Below, piece by piece: positions 33,072-44,244 of a stretch of 64,000 nucleotides of DNA. Below the pieces are notes generated by a model. It saw only the letters and a list, made by a program, of their open reading frames with translations, searched no databases and had not been told where the DNA came from. How positions within the stretch are numbered: position 1 is the stretch's first letter; each line of letters starts with the position of its first letter. The position numbers and the translations under genes were made by a program. Source of the stretch: Hsuehochloa calcarea (Eukaryota > Streptophyta > Magnoliopsida > Poales > Poaceae); NCBI GenBank assembly GCA_036346395.1, contig CM070611.1, positions 26,918,473 to 26,982,472 of the forward strand, read 5' to 3'.

Positions 33072-35790
33072 CTAAAAGTCACACACAAAAAACATCCGTG
33101 CCTCGGTACTGGGGTTAGTGATAAAAGATCTAGGAATCCTATACTGAGACGCACGATGTCTGGGAACAGTAGTAGAAGCAGCAGAAAAATGATTAGGAAC
33201 AAAATCATAAGAATGCACACGAGAACCACCTAGACCTCTCCGAAACGATCTACCAAAAGATCGATACTCCCCCTGTCTAGGTGCTACCCGTGGTCTATCC
33301 TCACGATATCCTAAACCAGAATGCTGCCTAGACCCACCAAAAGAGTCAACAAAGTTCTCTACAAACCTAGGCCTATGTGTAGTACGAAAAATAGGCTGTC
33401 TGGTTCTAGAGACTATAGCAGGTGAATGGACTCCTCTAATGGTTCTCAAAGCGCTCATCCTCTCTTTTCTCTCAATCTTTGCTCTCCGGAAGCAGAACTC
33501 AACAGTGTGGCCATCTTTCTTGCAGAAAGTGCAATGGTACTTGACCTTTTGAGGGGTCTGCACTGGTGAAACAGGAGCACCTTTCTTGCTAGAAAGAGTT
33601 TTAGCAAAACCTGTAGATTTGAAAACAACCTTGGATGGCTTAGGAGGTTCTACCTCAAATAGACCACTTTTCACAACTCTTGCAATATTAGGTGGGTGAT
33701 TCTTGGAATGCTCTAGGGGATTAAAACCTAGGCCACTATGTTTCACACTCACTTTGGATTGGTCAAGAATCATGTTGAGTTTCTTTTTCCCACTAGAAAA
33801 CCTCTCAAGAGTCACTTTGAGGTAATCGTTTTCTTTAACTAAATACTCACATCTAGTGCACTTTCTTGACTTGATTGCCTCATCATGTTTACTCTTAAGA
33901 AGAGCCACTTCCACTTTTAAAGTCTCATAAGACACACAATAGGAATCATTAATCCTATTCAACTGCTCCTTAAATTTAACTCTAAAAGCCTCTTGTATCT
34001 TACCAACAATTGTTTCAACTTTAGCATTCAATACACAAGAGGTAGAGTCAATAACTTTCTTAGAAGCAGCAAAAGACATGGATTTTTTAACTTTAGCTTT
34101 TTCTTCTAGAGTCTTGTTTAGAGCTTCAATCTCAATTGTAAGCTTAGGACAATTTTCACATGAAGCAGATCTAGAGTACACAACCATTTCTTTCATCTCT
34201 CGCATTTTAATCCTATTATTCTCACAATGAGAGCAAGTGTGACTAGCATCAAATTTTTGCAATTCTTTCAAGGCGCTATCCAATTTTAATTCAAGCAAAG
34301 CACAGTTTGAGCATGTTAAAGAGATGGCATCCAATGCAGTCACATCAAGAGAAATGACATCCATACAAACAGAACTAGACTTGAGAGATTCTAGTTCATC
34401 AAGGGCATCTTTTAATTGATTCATTATAGAGGAATGAGCAGATTTTAAGCTTGTCAATTCTTTAAGCAAGCTAGAGCAGGAATCACAAATATCATCAGGA
34501 TTAATAGATTTGAGCCTAACAACTTCTAGGTTCAAATTATCAATCATAGTGTCCTATTTCTTAATCAATTTTTCTTGCTTATGCAATTTCTGTTCAGCAA
34601 GCACTAAAGCCCTTTTCATATCAGCAAGCGAAGGGCATACCTCATCGGAATCACTAAAAGGATCCTCGTCATTGGAGGAGTCAGTGTCGTGGCTGTTCTT
34701 GGCCATGAAACACATGCCTGTGAAGTCATGGGCCTTCCTCTTGCCACGGGAGTCACTCTCATCGTCCTCCGTCTCTGAGTCCACATCGCTCATGTTCACA
34801 TTCTCTAGAGCGGTAAGGACCCGGCTGACAAACTTGCGATAGTTTATCTTCTTGGGTTTAGCATCCCTCGCTTGAGGATGCCTTTGTGACTACTTCTCCT
34901 CTTTGCCCTTCAGCTTGGGGCACCTAGAGCGAATGTGGTTTGACTCACCACATTCAAAGCAAGTGATAGGGCCACCTCTCCTCCTGTTCCTCACCTTGTT
35001 GTATGCTCTCGTGAATTTGGTGGATAGAAGGGCTAAATCATCTTCAGGTAGTTTCTCAAGTTGCTCATCGCTCAAAGAATGCAAAGCTGATAAAGAAAAA
35101 CCCGATGAGCTAACATCCAAAAAATCAGAAGAACTACCCTTAGATTTGTCGACCACTAAAGCCATCGACTCTGTCTTGGGGAGACGTGAGATAAAATCAA
35201 TCTCATGCATCTTCAACCTCGAGTATAGCTTATCCATGGTCAGTTTACTCATGACAGTGTTGTCATTGATGGAAGTGATCTTCATTCCCCAGACCTTCAC
35301 ATCAAGAGCACCCAAAAGCTGCCGTGTATTTTCTGACTAAGTGAAGACGAGGTCAACAGCGCGGAGATCATGAAGAATCTTAGAAAATCTTCCCCACAAC
35401 TCATCTAAAGACTCACCAGGTCTTTGTTCAATGTTGGAGTAGATTTTCTTGAGCTGATCCTGTCTCACTTCCTTGATCGCAGTGGAGCCCTCGTGATAAT
35501 CACAGAGAGTCCGCCAGATCTCATGAGCAGACCGCAAATGAGCGACACACTCAAACTCCGATCGACTAAGGCCTTGGATCAAAAAATTCCGAGCCCTGCT
35601 ATTTGCCTCCACATCTGGAGTGATCACATCGTCATCGACTGGCACGACATAAGGATTTTTTACCTTCAGCCAAATTGTGTGCCCTTGAGCCTCGATGCAG
35701 GCTTGCATTCGGGCTTTCCAGTAAGTAAAATCAACTCCACCAAAAATATATTGTTTGGTTGAATACTTGTCAGTCGCCTTGGCGCCAAAG
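33072..35790 (-). pseudogene. gag: SIRE-type gag with long coiled coil
   Basis: One continuous minus-strand frame of about 900 codons, typical of the large gag of SIRE/Maximus elements. The N-terminal capsid block (RNFLIQGLSRSEFECVAHL) lies at 35340-35708. A CCHC knuckle, CFECGESNHIRSRC, is at about 34905-34950. An acidic Ser-rich region follows (34554-34799). A long Leu/Lys/Ser-rich coiled coil with many CxxC pairs fills about 33800-34547, and a second knuckle, CTFCKKDGHTVEFC, is near 33500-33545. The frame is unshifted but closed by four TAG codons at 35337, 34890, 34554 and 33072. The start codon is uncertain; conserved sequence begins near 35790, soon after the primer site. Confidence 0.9.
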
Positions 35791-35821
35791 ACCGGTTAAG
35801 ATCTATGAGAAGAGCTAACCG

Positions 35822-35834
35822 GGCTCTGATACCA
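35822..35834 (-). other. Primer binding site of SIRE-type element 1
   Basis: TGGTATCAGAGCC on the minus strand lies two bases from the LTR end CCTACA. Confidence 0.9.
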
Positions 35835-35836
35835 CT

Positions 35837-36222
35837 TGTAGGACTGTAAAGGCGACTAGAGGGGGGGTGAATAGGCGCTTTCTCGATTTTTCGCCTTAAT
35901 CAAATTCAACACGCACTTTTCTCCTTTAGCTATGAATTAAAGCTAAGAAGATCAGTAAATGCATAGAGGAAGCCTTGTGCTGAATTCGATTACCGCCTTT
36001 AACCACAATACACAATTATGGACAATTGATCTCACCGGGCCGGTCGGACCGGTGTAGTGCTGGCGGTCGGACCGGCGCTCAAATGGCGGTCTGATTGTCG
36101 GGCGGTCGGACCGGCGCTGAGAAATCGGTCAGACCGATTTAGTGCAGAGGCAGCGTACAAAGCACAAATCCAAAACAAAAATTGGTCCAACTTTTGATTC
36201 AACTAATGAAACTTGACCAAAT
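35837..36222 (-). repeat. Truncated 5' LTR of SIRE-type element 1
   Basis: Only the last 386 bases of a roughly 1.85 kb LTR remain. The sequence matches 26947-27308 plus a few extra palindromic GGTCGG units, then passes at GACCAAAT into the host Angela gene. The truncation removed the U3 promoter and the right target duplication. Confidence 0.85.
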
Positions 36223-36760
36223 CAAATGAGTTTAAAATTCCATTTTCGTGGAGCTTCTTCATGCGTTTCTCACTTATGTGACCCAAACGACAATGCCAAA
36301 TAAAATAGAATCCATATCATTAGGCCGAAGCCTCTTTGCATTAATATTATAGATAGGTGCATCATTAAGATCTAAAATAAATAACCCGTTCAAATCGAGA
36401 GCATAGTCATAAAATATTTCATTAAAAAATATAGAACAACCACTGTTCTCTATAATGAACTTATAACCCTCTGCGATCAAACATGATGCAGATATGATAT
36501 TTCTACTTATGGCTGGAACGTAATAACAATTATTTAGTTCCATTATAAATCCTGAAGGCAAAAGTAATGGCAAAGTCCCGACGGCTAATGCAACAACTCT
36601 TGCTTTATTCCCGACGAAAAAATCCATCTCACCCCTTGTAAATCTCCTACTCCTTGTTTGACTCTGAATCAAATTGCAAATATGAGCAACCGATCCGGTA
36701 TCAAATACCCATGAATTAACATAAGAATCAGCAAGAAAAACATCTATAACATTACTACAT
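36223..36760 (-). pseudogene. pol: Angela protease and GAG-pre-integrase region
   Basis: It continues the Angela element to the right of the nested insertion. The protease active site DTGS is readable at about 36691-36702. The GAG-pre-integrase domain follows (36274-36672, with NCYYVPAISRNIISASCL and HISEKRMKKLHENGI nearer the insertion). It lies in a different frame from the pol part at 24482-26946, so at least one shift has occurred. Confidence 0.85.
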
Positions 36761-37612
36761 TAGTGGAAGTTTTAGTCCCACCATTCTTTTTCAGATCAAC
36801 TAGGTATTTCTTGCAGTTCCTCTTCTAGTGGCCTGTCTCCTTGCAGTAAAAGCATTCTTTCTCTTGAGTCAGGCCGGACTTGGTCGTGAGTTTAGGCCTG
36901 ATAGCTCGGATCCCATCCGAAGCCTTGCCCTTACCTTTGACCCAAGTCTTAGTCTTCTTCTTGAAGCTAGTACTCTTTTGCACAATCATCACATGACTGT
37001 TGCTTTTTTAATCGCCTCTCTGCAATCTTGACATCATATCTGATTCGGTGATATTCTTGTCTAAGACGTTCATATGGAAAGTCATAATGAACTGCCCATA
37101 GCTTGCAGGAAGCGAAGCAAGAATTAAATCTGTAGCCAACTCTTGACTAAGTGGAAAACCAAGTTTTTCCAAGCTCTATGTGTAACCAACTATCTTGATC
37201 ACATGAGGGCTCACCGGACTACCCTCAGCTAGCTTACATCCAAACAGTTTCTTTGAGATCTCATATCTCTCTGTTCTTGCTTGTGTCTCAAACATGCCTT
37301 TGAGTGCCACGATCATATCGTAGGCCTCAATGTTCTCAAACTGCTTCTGAAGGTATGAGTTCATGGTAGCAAGCATGAGACAGCTAACATCAAGGGACTC
37401 ATCACATGCCTTTTTATAGGCTATTTTAAGAGCAGCAGTAGCATTCTCAGCAGGCACATCAGGAATTAGTTCCTTTAGAATGTGTTCCTTTTTATCTTGC
37501 CTAAGTACAATTCTCAGGTTGCGGGACCGATCCATAAAATTTATTCCATTCAATTTTTCCTTATCAAGTAACGTAAAGAAAAACTGGATGTAGGTACAGC
37601 AGATGGTGCCAT
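36761..37612 (-). pseudogene. gag: Angela gag
   Basis: Capsid protein of the minus-strand Angela element. The start is taken as the ATG at 37612-37610, three bases after a 3' splice-site-like tract and equivalent to the gag start of the other copy. A one-base shift lies between it and the conserved LDKEKLNGINFMD. The core includes NLRIVLRQDKKEH, VSCLMLATMNSYLQKQFE and SPHVIKI (37176-37560). A CCHC knuckle, CFYCKETGH, is near 36810-36850, but the residue after the His is a TAG stop where relatives have Trp. It is non-functional. Confidence 0.9.
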
Positions 37613-38992
37613 GATCTACAACAGAAATATGCAAAACTAAGACATATGATCAAGAAAGGTAACTTCTATTAAACAATTTAATGAAGATACTCCCACTAAA
37701 TACCATATCCCTCTTATGTCTTTTTAGTGATTCAAGACCCGCAATCAATTAATCTACTAGTGAGCTTTGGCATCACTGCTATAAGATTAGTGAATTTGGT
37801 AACCAACCCTTTGCTAATCATATCTCTATATGACACTTGTTGTTGGGTAGCATCTCTATGCTCCGGCACCCAACCCTATGCCCCAAGGTCCATAACCATT
37901 ATGATAACATTGACAAGTTAAACCAACGCTTGCGTGTAAGTGTCCGACACGAACCCATCTAGTCAATGAATATTAATGGCACTCTGCTTTAGCAAGACCT
38001 ACCATTAAAATACAAGACTATGGATGGTGCAGCTAATTGGGAGGGCATCAATTTAACTTAATATTACATGAGGTATATTTACTTCTACCATGTTAAAAGC
38101 ATTTCAAGCAATTAAATAACATGCATAGAAATAAATGAATGGGAATATAAGGGCATTCATAGACAATCAAATTGCATTGTGATATAGTATGACCCTTTCT
38201 AATGGTGATCTCCATCACCAAGCACCTTGTTCGCCATGTCTCTAAGTTGCCAAAACCTCCAAGAACTCCCACTAAGCCATTACTCCTAACAGCACTAGGG
38301 ATAAAATTTCAAGGAGTAAATTAGCATCACAAGTCGACACGCAGGACGTTATACAAATATAGACAACCTTGGGCTGCAATAAACATGACACGCAGGTCAT
38401 GAACATTACACACATGCATGCATCTCATACATCATGGGTCATAGTATTCACATCAATCCCTGCAACAACGAGTTAGGCATGGAATAGCATTCTAACGGGC
38501 AACAAGAACACACACTATACAAAAAGTGTGGTCCGATTACCCAGCTTGAAACCGAGCCTTGGAAATCATCAAATTAATCATATTAACCATATTCCGAACC
38601 AATCTGATTATTGTCTTAATGCGACCACACACTACGGTATAGTCCGATAGCGGAATTCCGGCCGGAAGGAGTATCATGCAATGTGATCGTGAACAAGCGC
38701 AATAAAACATCTGGTACTATTCGATCGCAACTCCGATTCGATCAACCACATTGATCTTCGTGTGCTCCAATGGATTTACGATCACTGTCTGCCCCGCTGG
38801 TGGAAACCGATCGGTAGAGGCAAGTCGTGATACGACCATGCAAGCACGATCACAAAATAACGAATAAGAAACCCATCTTACCACCAATGCGCATGGACGA
38901 TAAAATCGACCAGCACAAACAGAAATAGATCACATCTATAACTGCCACATATCATAATATGTGACCAATACAAATCTAAAACTAGACGGCAA
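37613..38992 (-). other. Untranslated leader of the Angela element
   Basis: It is about 1.4 kb between primer site and gag, with no coding frame, and is related to 20608-22156. The minus-strand TTTCTGTTGTAG just before the gag ATG resembles an intron 3' end. Confidence 0.65.
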
Positions 38993-39005
38993 GGCTCTGA
39001 TACCA
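38993..39005 (-). other. Primer binding site of the Angela element
   Basis: TGGTATCAGAGCC on the minus strand, one base from the LTR end. Confidence 0.9.
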
Positions 39006-39006
39006 C

Positions 39007-40590
39007 TGAAGGGATCGCGGCAAATGCTACGATAGCACAAAATATTTTTCTACCACACAACCAAGAAACCACCGCTAGTAATAGATCATGAGATTACCGC
39101 TAGACGCGCCGACTCGTAGCGGAAGTAGAGTTGTTGTAGCGAGTTGATGCAGTCGTAGTCATACTCACGACGCGTCTCCTCCTTCGAGTGGTCGTACTCT
39201 CTGTGCGTCTGCTTCTTCGAGTGGTCGTACTAACCATGCGACTTCTCCTCCGACTCCGGTGATCGACACGAGTTGCGGATCGCCCTAGTGCTGATGCTTC
39301 GCAACAAGACCTCCGAGTATCCATACGTACGGGGCAAGATCACCACGCACTGGAGTGCTAGCACCAGTAGCGTGGTTGAGAAGGCGTGGCTATTAGGGTT
39401 TCGAAGTTATTCCAAAGATCATCCTCCTTTCTCACCCCATACCACCGCGCCTGTATATATTGGCATCCATGATCGGTCTCGAACTTGAGGCCCATTTGAA
39501 ACTCGTGGCCTATACGAATTTGGATCACCATCCAAAACAGATCCTAGCCCTTTAAGTGTGCGACCCTACAGGTTCATATGTAATCGGTTATGACTCGGAA
39601 ACTCTTTTCCGACCACCATTCGTTAGCGGTACCTAGCAGCACATAACGATTCCCAAATACACATAGAAAATGTCGGACGAACCTTGATGTAATATGATCT
39701 ATGATCAGGTCCTCATCACTTACGATCAGTCCGTATCTTCATACGACCATATCGTATTTGGTCCTGACCAGTTCGTAACTCCTTACGACCAAGTTCTTAC
39801 CATTCTGTGATTACATTCGACCAGTCTACAGCAGCACGTATCTCCATACGACTAGTCCGTAATGGATCGAACTAAGTGACCTACTCATGCATTCTCCCTT
39901 TGCTTCACGATATCTGGTTGAACTCCAAGTGAGATGATGTGCCATCCATGCACTGTTCAATACTTTCTCGATCGCGTGTCAGATAACTTCATGCGGTCAA
40001 CACTTCGACCACTAGTGGCATGGCCACACACTTTCTTTATCTGATCACCACGAGGGGCCCAGAGACATCTCTCCTGTTATGTTAGGAGGGGCAAATCCCA
40101 TCTCAACCAGTCACAGCCCTCCGCATGTTTCATAGCATACCCGAAAGCTACATTTATAACTACGCAGTTACGAGTAGTGTTTGGCAACCCCTAAGAGAGC
40201 TATTACATCATCATTACTTGAGACCAACTAATGACACAAAGATTCATAACAATCTCAATAGTGTCTCAATGATGGGTCTATCCAGCCCTATGTTCTCTAA
40301 CATGAGCTCACATTATAGATTCGATATCCCTATGTCCACGACCAGTGAAACATGGTCAGCAATCAATACATGTGCTAGTCATAGAGTCACTAGTGTTACG
40401 ACCAGTGACCTCCGACCAGGGATACATTTAGAATGACATCATATAAATTAAAGAGTTCCACCAACAAGTTACATACTTATGGATCTATAACAAATGATTC
40501 ATTCAAGGAACACGATAACATATTATCAAAATCATGAACATAATGAAATATCATCATCTCTATGATTGCCTCTAGGGCATATTTCCAACA
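39007..40590 (-). repeat. 5' LTR of the Angela element (subfamily 2)
   Basis: It is 1,584 bases, with minus-strand ends TGTTGGAAATATGCCC and CGCGATCCCTTCA. The last 350 bases differ from the subfamily 1 LTRs and contain short repeats of GACTACGAC / CTCGAAG type (about 39120-39240). The GACCAG/GTCGTA array is at about 39700-39860. Confidence 0.93.
39453..39461 (-). promoter_or_regulatory. TATA box of the Angela 5' LTR
   Basis: AATATATAC on the minus strand lies about 450 bases before the LTR end and faces gag, a plausible position for the LTR promoter. Confidence 0.55.
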
Positions 40591-40595
40591 AAGAG

Positions 40596-41759
40596 TTCCC
40601 CAACTATTTTGGACAATGCACATCAGGTGTTGTCGGATTTGGGATTTTCATCTTTATTGGCTGCCAACCCTAATTTTCGTCTCCAGCTCCGGCCAGTAAG
40701 GCATTACCCAATCCTCTCCGCTTACACCATCTCCGCACCTTGATTCAGCACAGCTGACAACTTGTTGCTCTTCTCCCTCTCCAGAGCGACGTCTCCACAT
40801 GAACCGCGACCGCCGCCGTGGACCTCACCTTCGACAAGGCATCACTGAGTTTCTTGGGTCCTTTCCTTGCTTCAGGTAGCATCACTTGACCTCTAGATAG
40901 CCAAGGCACCCGCTTCCTTGGACAATGCGGAGCTTTACTCGTTGCTTGCACTTCGGCGGTAGAACATCGCCTCCCCTCTCCGGCTCGCCGCCAGTACAGG
41001 CCGGCTCAACCGCCGTGAATACCACCAATAGGTGTGCAATGCTATTGCGCACCCATCCCTACCCTTGCCTGCAGTCACTGGCAATGTGTCGGTGAGCGCA
41101 ACACTCTATTTTCGGGACATCCGGCAAACACTATAGCGCATCATTAGAGTTAATCATCGTCATTAACTAGCTAATGAGTGCTCAATAGTAATGGCTGTCT
41201 TAAGAAGAGGTAATGAGACAATGACTTGTGGGTCCCGTGAACAGAAATCGAGGGTTAATAATAGTTTATATATGAGATTGACATGTGGGCCCGAGCCTTA
41301 AATGCATAGTCATGGACCTTGTGAATTGGCTCGTGGACCTGTTGTCCACACACTGTTACGTGGACTGAGTCACAGACATTTGGGCCCCACCTTCAGCGTG
41401 TTTTAAATCAAAAATAAAAATAAAAAATTACACTGGGTAGTGGACCCCGCTTGTCAGCGTTTACGGCTAGGTAAGCGTCGGTAAGAAAAATTTAAAATAT
41501 ATTTATAAATCCAAAAATGAATTATTGTTGCAATGAAAATTCTATTAATTTCAAAAATACATAACTAATTGATTTTAACTCCAAATCCAGTGAAACCAAT
41601 TTTGATAATTTTCATTTTTAGTAAACTTTAAATTTAAATAGGTTTCAAATCTGTCTCTATCCCAGAACATATAGTTTTTGGAAAATAATCCACAACCAAA
41701 ATATTTTTACACTAGAAAATGCTGAGAACATTGAAAAAATTCATAACTAATCATATGAA
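40596..41759 (+). repeat. Gypsy LTR copy B, right part
   Basis: It continues copy B after the AAGAG duplication and aligns with copy A from about 12800 to 13968. It is cut by the Tekay-like LTR at 41760; the sequence that should follow (as at 13969 in copy A) does not reappear in the window. Confidence 0.75.
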
Positions 41760-43654
41760 TGTAATACTCCGAAATCTATTCGGACAACTAGAAGAGTACT
41801 CAGGAGAAAATTTTAAGTGGAAAAAGTGGAATATTCGGTTTATCGAGGGGGTTTCCGTAAATTCCCGACAACCTGGGCCATGGGCCACAGCCCAAGATGG
41901 CGCAAAGGAGGGCCAGCCAAGGGGAGGTGCCTCCCCCACCCAAACCCTAGCTGCGCCCCTTTTTTCCCCACTCCCCCACCCAACCGCCCCTTCCCTCCCC
42001 CTGCTGGCCGCCGCCCCTCCTCCCCTCCCCACCTGGCTGACGCCTCCTTCTCCTCCTCGCTGGTCTGGAACCTCGCTTGGGCTCCATGGGCTAGCACATC
42101 TTCAAGGGTAACCCTACTAATCCCACTAATTTAGTGTTTAATTTTCGTGATTACGCGATGCCGGTAGCAGATCGATTCTGGCAGTCTGTAGATATAGCGT
42201 GTTTTGGGGTAGTATATGGTGGATTCTGACCAGGACATCTCCTAAAGAGCTGTGGGTATCGTCGCTAGCTCTCCATAGAGTCTTGGATCACTTAATTTCG
42301 AGTTGGGTATCTCGAGTTATGATTTTTACAATGTTGTTGTTCTAGGTTTATGTCGGGATTCTGACAGATCGTAACAATTATTTAATTGGAACTAGATAAT
42401 GATTTTTTAGGGGATTTCCCAAACACGAATGTTGTATATATTTTATAAGATTTCCAGAAAGCTAAAGAACATAAAACCTGGCCTCGTGCACTGAAAGTTA
42501 TGTTGGATTTAGTGTCGTTGTCCAGAAAACCTGACGAGAATTATCCGTTCTATTAATCGGTATGGTAAGGGTAGAAGATGGCTGAATCTGGAAATCTCAT
42601 CAACTAGGTTTAGGTGGAGAATTTGATAAGCTACCCAGAAAGTCCAGGAATGCCTTATTTGGATCTCTGGTCAAAAAGTTATAAATTTTAGATTATGACT
42701 ATCTGTCGAGGGGACAGATCGATATTTAGGATTTTGGAGTTGGGATTGTGCTAGAGATTATAGCGAGTTCATATTTGCTTCTAATTTTGTTTTGTCCAAA
42801 ATTTCTATCTTAGAGTGCTTGTTAAATTATTTCAGGTGGGGGATTGGTTGCGGGGGCAGCGCCTTCTTCGCATCTTCCATCTTCGCACGGTAGAGGCAAG
42901 TACAATTAGTGGTAGATTATTCATGAGTGATTGTTCATGTTTTCTAGTATTATGAATATATGCGCTATTTATGGATGCTAGAATGTTATGAATGTCAATG
43001 ATCATGAATGCTAGAAGTACAAGTAGATTTTATTCATGTATGATGTTGTTGCCGATATATGCAAAAGAGAAAGGAAAAGTGCATTTGTGTATCCTACACA
43101 GCATGAAAATATGGAATGTTTATTATATAGATTTGTGGATGGATGATGATGATTATGGTTGTTTATGCTATTGTCGCATTATTTGTACTTTGCTGAGTCT
43201 TGGACTCACTCTTGCTGTTGTTGTATTTTTAGGTACCCCGTACGTGAACGACATGCATGGGAGGGAGTAGATTTAAGTTTGGTTGCACATTGGCACGAAC
43301 CAATCACAGATGAATACAATTGGATGATGGTTTAGAACTTGAGTAAACGACTTCATGGATTATTTATGATTATGCCTTATGCTCACGATAATTTGTAATA
43401 GAGTTGTTTAGCTTATTATGGATGCCTTTTGAATATGCCTTAGTTGAGTAGCATATTATGGATGTTTTTATGATTATGTTTTAAACTGGAAGTCTGAATT
43501 ATTGATTATTGTTATTAATAACTGTGCGAACCTCCGATATGGTTAACTTTATAAAGGAGGTTATGCCAATATTTGGTAAAATGCCTTGGTTTTAAAGTTG
43601 TTACTCTCTTATTTTTAGTAGCATTCCAAGCTTATGTTGGGCTGTGGTGTTACA
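41760..43654 (+). repeat. Tekay-like chromovirus 5' LTR
   Basis: It is 1,895 bases, opens TGTAATACTCCGAAATC and closes GCTGTGGTGTTACA. A primer site and a gag gene follow, so it is a 5' LTR. The GC-rich C-tract part (41930-42110) gives chance frames on both strands that are not genes. Confidence 0.85.
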
Positions 43655-43656
43655 GT

Positions 43657-43669
43657 TGGTATCAGAGTG
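43657..43669 (+). other. Primer binding site of the Tekay-like element
   Basis: TGGTATCAGAGTG begins three bases after the LTR end; it is complementary to initiator tRNA-Met as in most chromoviruses. Confidence 0.8.
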
Positions 43670-43820
43670 GGCTGTAGGTCCGTCGTATTAGAAAAAAATT
43701 AATCCTGATACACTATTGCATTGCATATATGCTTCCATTATGTTATAACTTTATTGTAAATAGGTTATTACTTGAATTATGTGCCTCATGGTTGCTTGTT
43801 TGTGTTTGTGGTGTTTAGCT

Positions 43821-44244
43821 ATGCCGAGGGCTAGGGGCCGTGGACGTGGCCGGTAGGGTGCTGGTCGAGGCCAAGCTACGCCACCACCGGAGGTCCAGGA
43901 ATCTGTGGCTGGAGAGGGCAGTCCGGTAGCATCAGAAGAAGAGATTGCTAAAGCGATCCAGTTTGGGGAGGCTCAGGGGAGCCACGCTCAACCCCAGCAG
44001 TTTCCTGTGGCTGTACCTGCTGCTGCTATCCCTGCGGCTGCTCCTGCCGTGGTCCCTACTGTTGTGGCTATGAGGCTTTATTAGTGGAATGCTTTGAGAT
44101 TGCACATCTTTGATGGGATGGGCACACTGGTTGATGCTGCAAACTGGTTGCGTCACATGGAGAGGAACTTTGCAGCCATGGGGATAACATCTAAGTTGAG
44201 GGCTCAGTTTGTGGCCTTCCAACTGAAGGGGCAGGTAAATGTCT
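43821..44244 (+). pseudogene. gag: Chromovirus gag, 5' part
   Basis: Capsid gene of the Tekay-like element. The ATG at 43821 starts a basic Arg/Gly-rich segment, then a Pro/Ala-rich linker, then the conserved gag block DAANWLRHMERNFAAMG followed by AFQLKGQVNV. In-frame TAG codons at 43854 and 44082 interrupt it. At 44245 it is cut by the LTR of a related element. The 12 bases after that LTR (59761-59772) read as the next Trp-Glu-containing codons of gag, and then a further LTR follows. No pol from this copy can be assigned. Confidence 0.8.

Larger units (their letters stand above)
26947..36222 (-). mobile_element. SIRE/Maximus-type copia element 1, internally deleted
   Basis: On the minus strand it has a truncated 5' LTR (35837-36222), primer site, long coiled-coil gag, the protease start, then a jump to the end of reverse transcriptase and RNase H, a long non-coding stretch, polypurine tract and 3' LTR (26947-27961 plus 29835-30660). 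The 3' LTR holds a head-on solo LTR. The right target duplication was lost with the truncated 5' LTR and a short piece of the host integrase region; the left flank is GAAAG (26942-26946). The long gag and the gap between RNase H and the LTR place it in the SIRE lineage. Confidence 0.88.
23773..40590 (-). mobile_element. BARE/Angela-type copia element with both LTRs, containing a nested SIRE-type element
   Basis: Two LTRs (23773-24461 and 39007-40590), the primer site and the polypurine tract are all present, and a perfect target duplication AAGAG (23768-23772 and 40591-40595) proves the ends. On the minus strand the order is leader, gag, protease/GAG-pre-integrase, integrase, reverse transcriptase, RNase H, the copia order. 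The integrase region is split by a SIRE-type element at 26947-36222. Without that insert the element is about 7.5 kb. All coding regions carry stops or shifts. Confidence 0.95.

Noticed and set aside
37620..37634. Upstream Met codon as the Angela gag start
   Set aside because: That frame gives an unrelated N-terminus. The ATG at 37612 matches the start of the other copy and lies right after the splice-site-like tract, with a later one-base shift.
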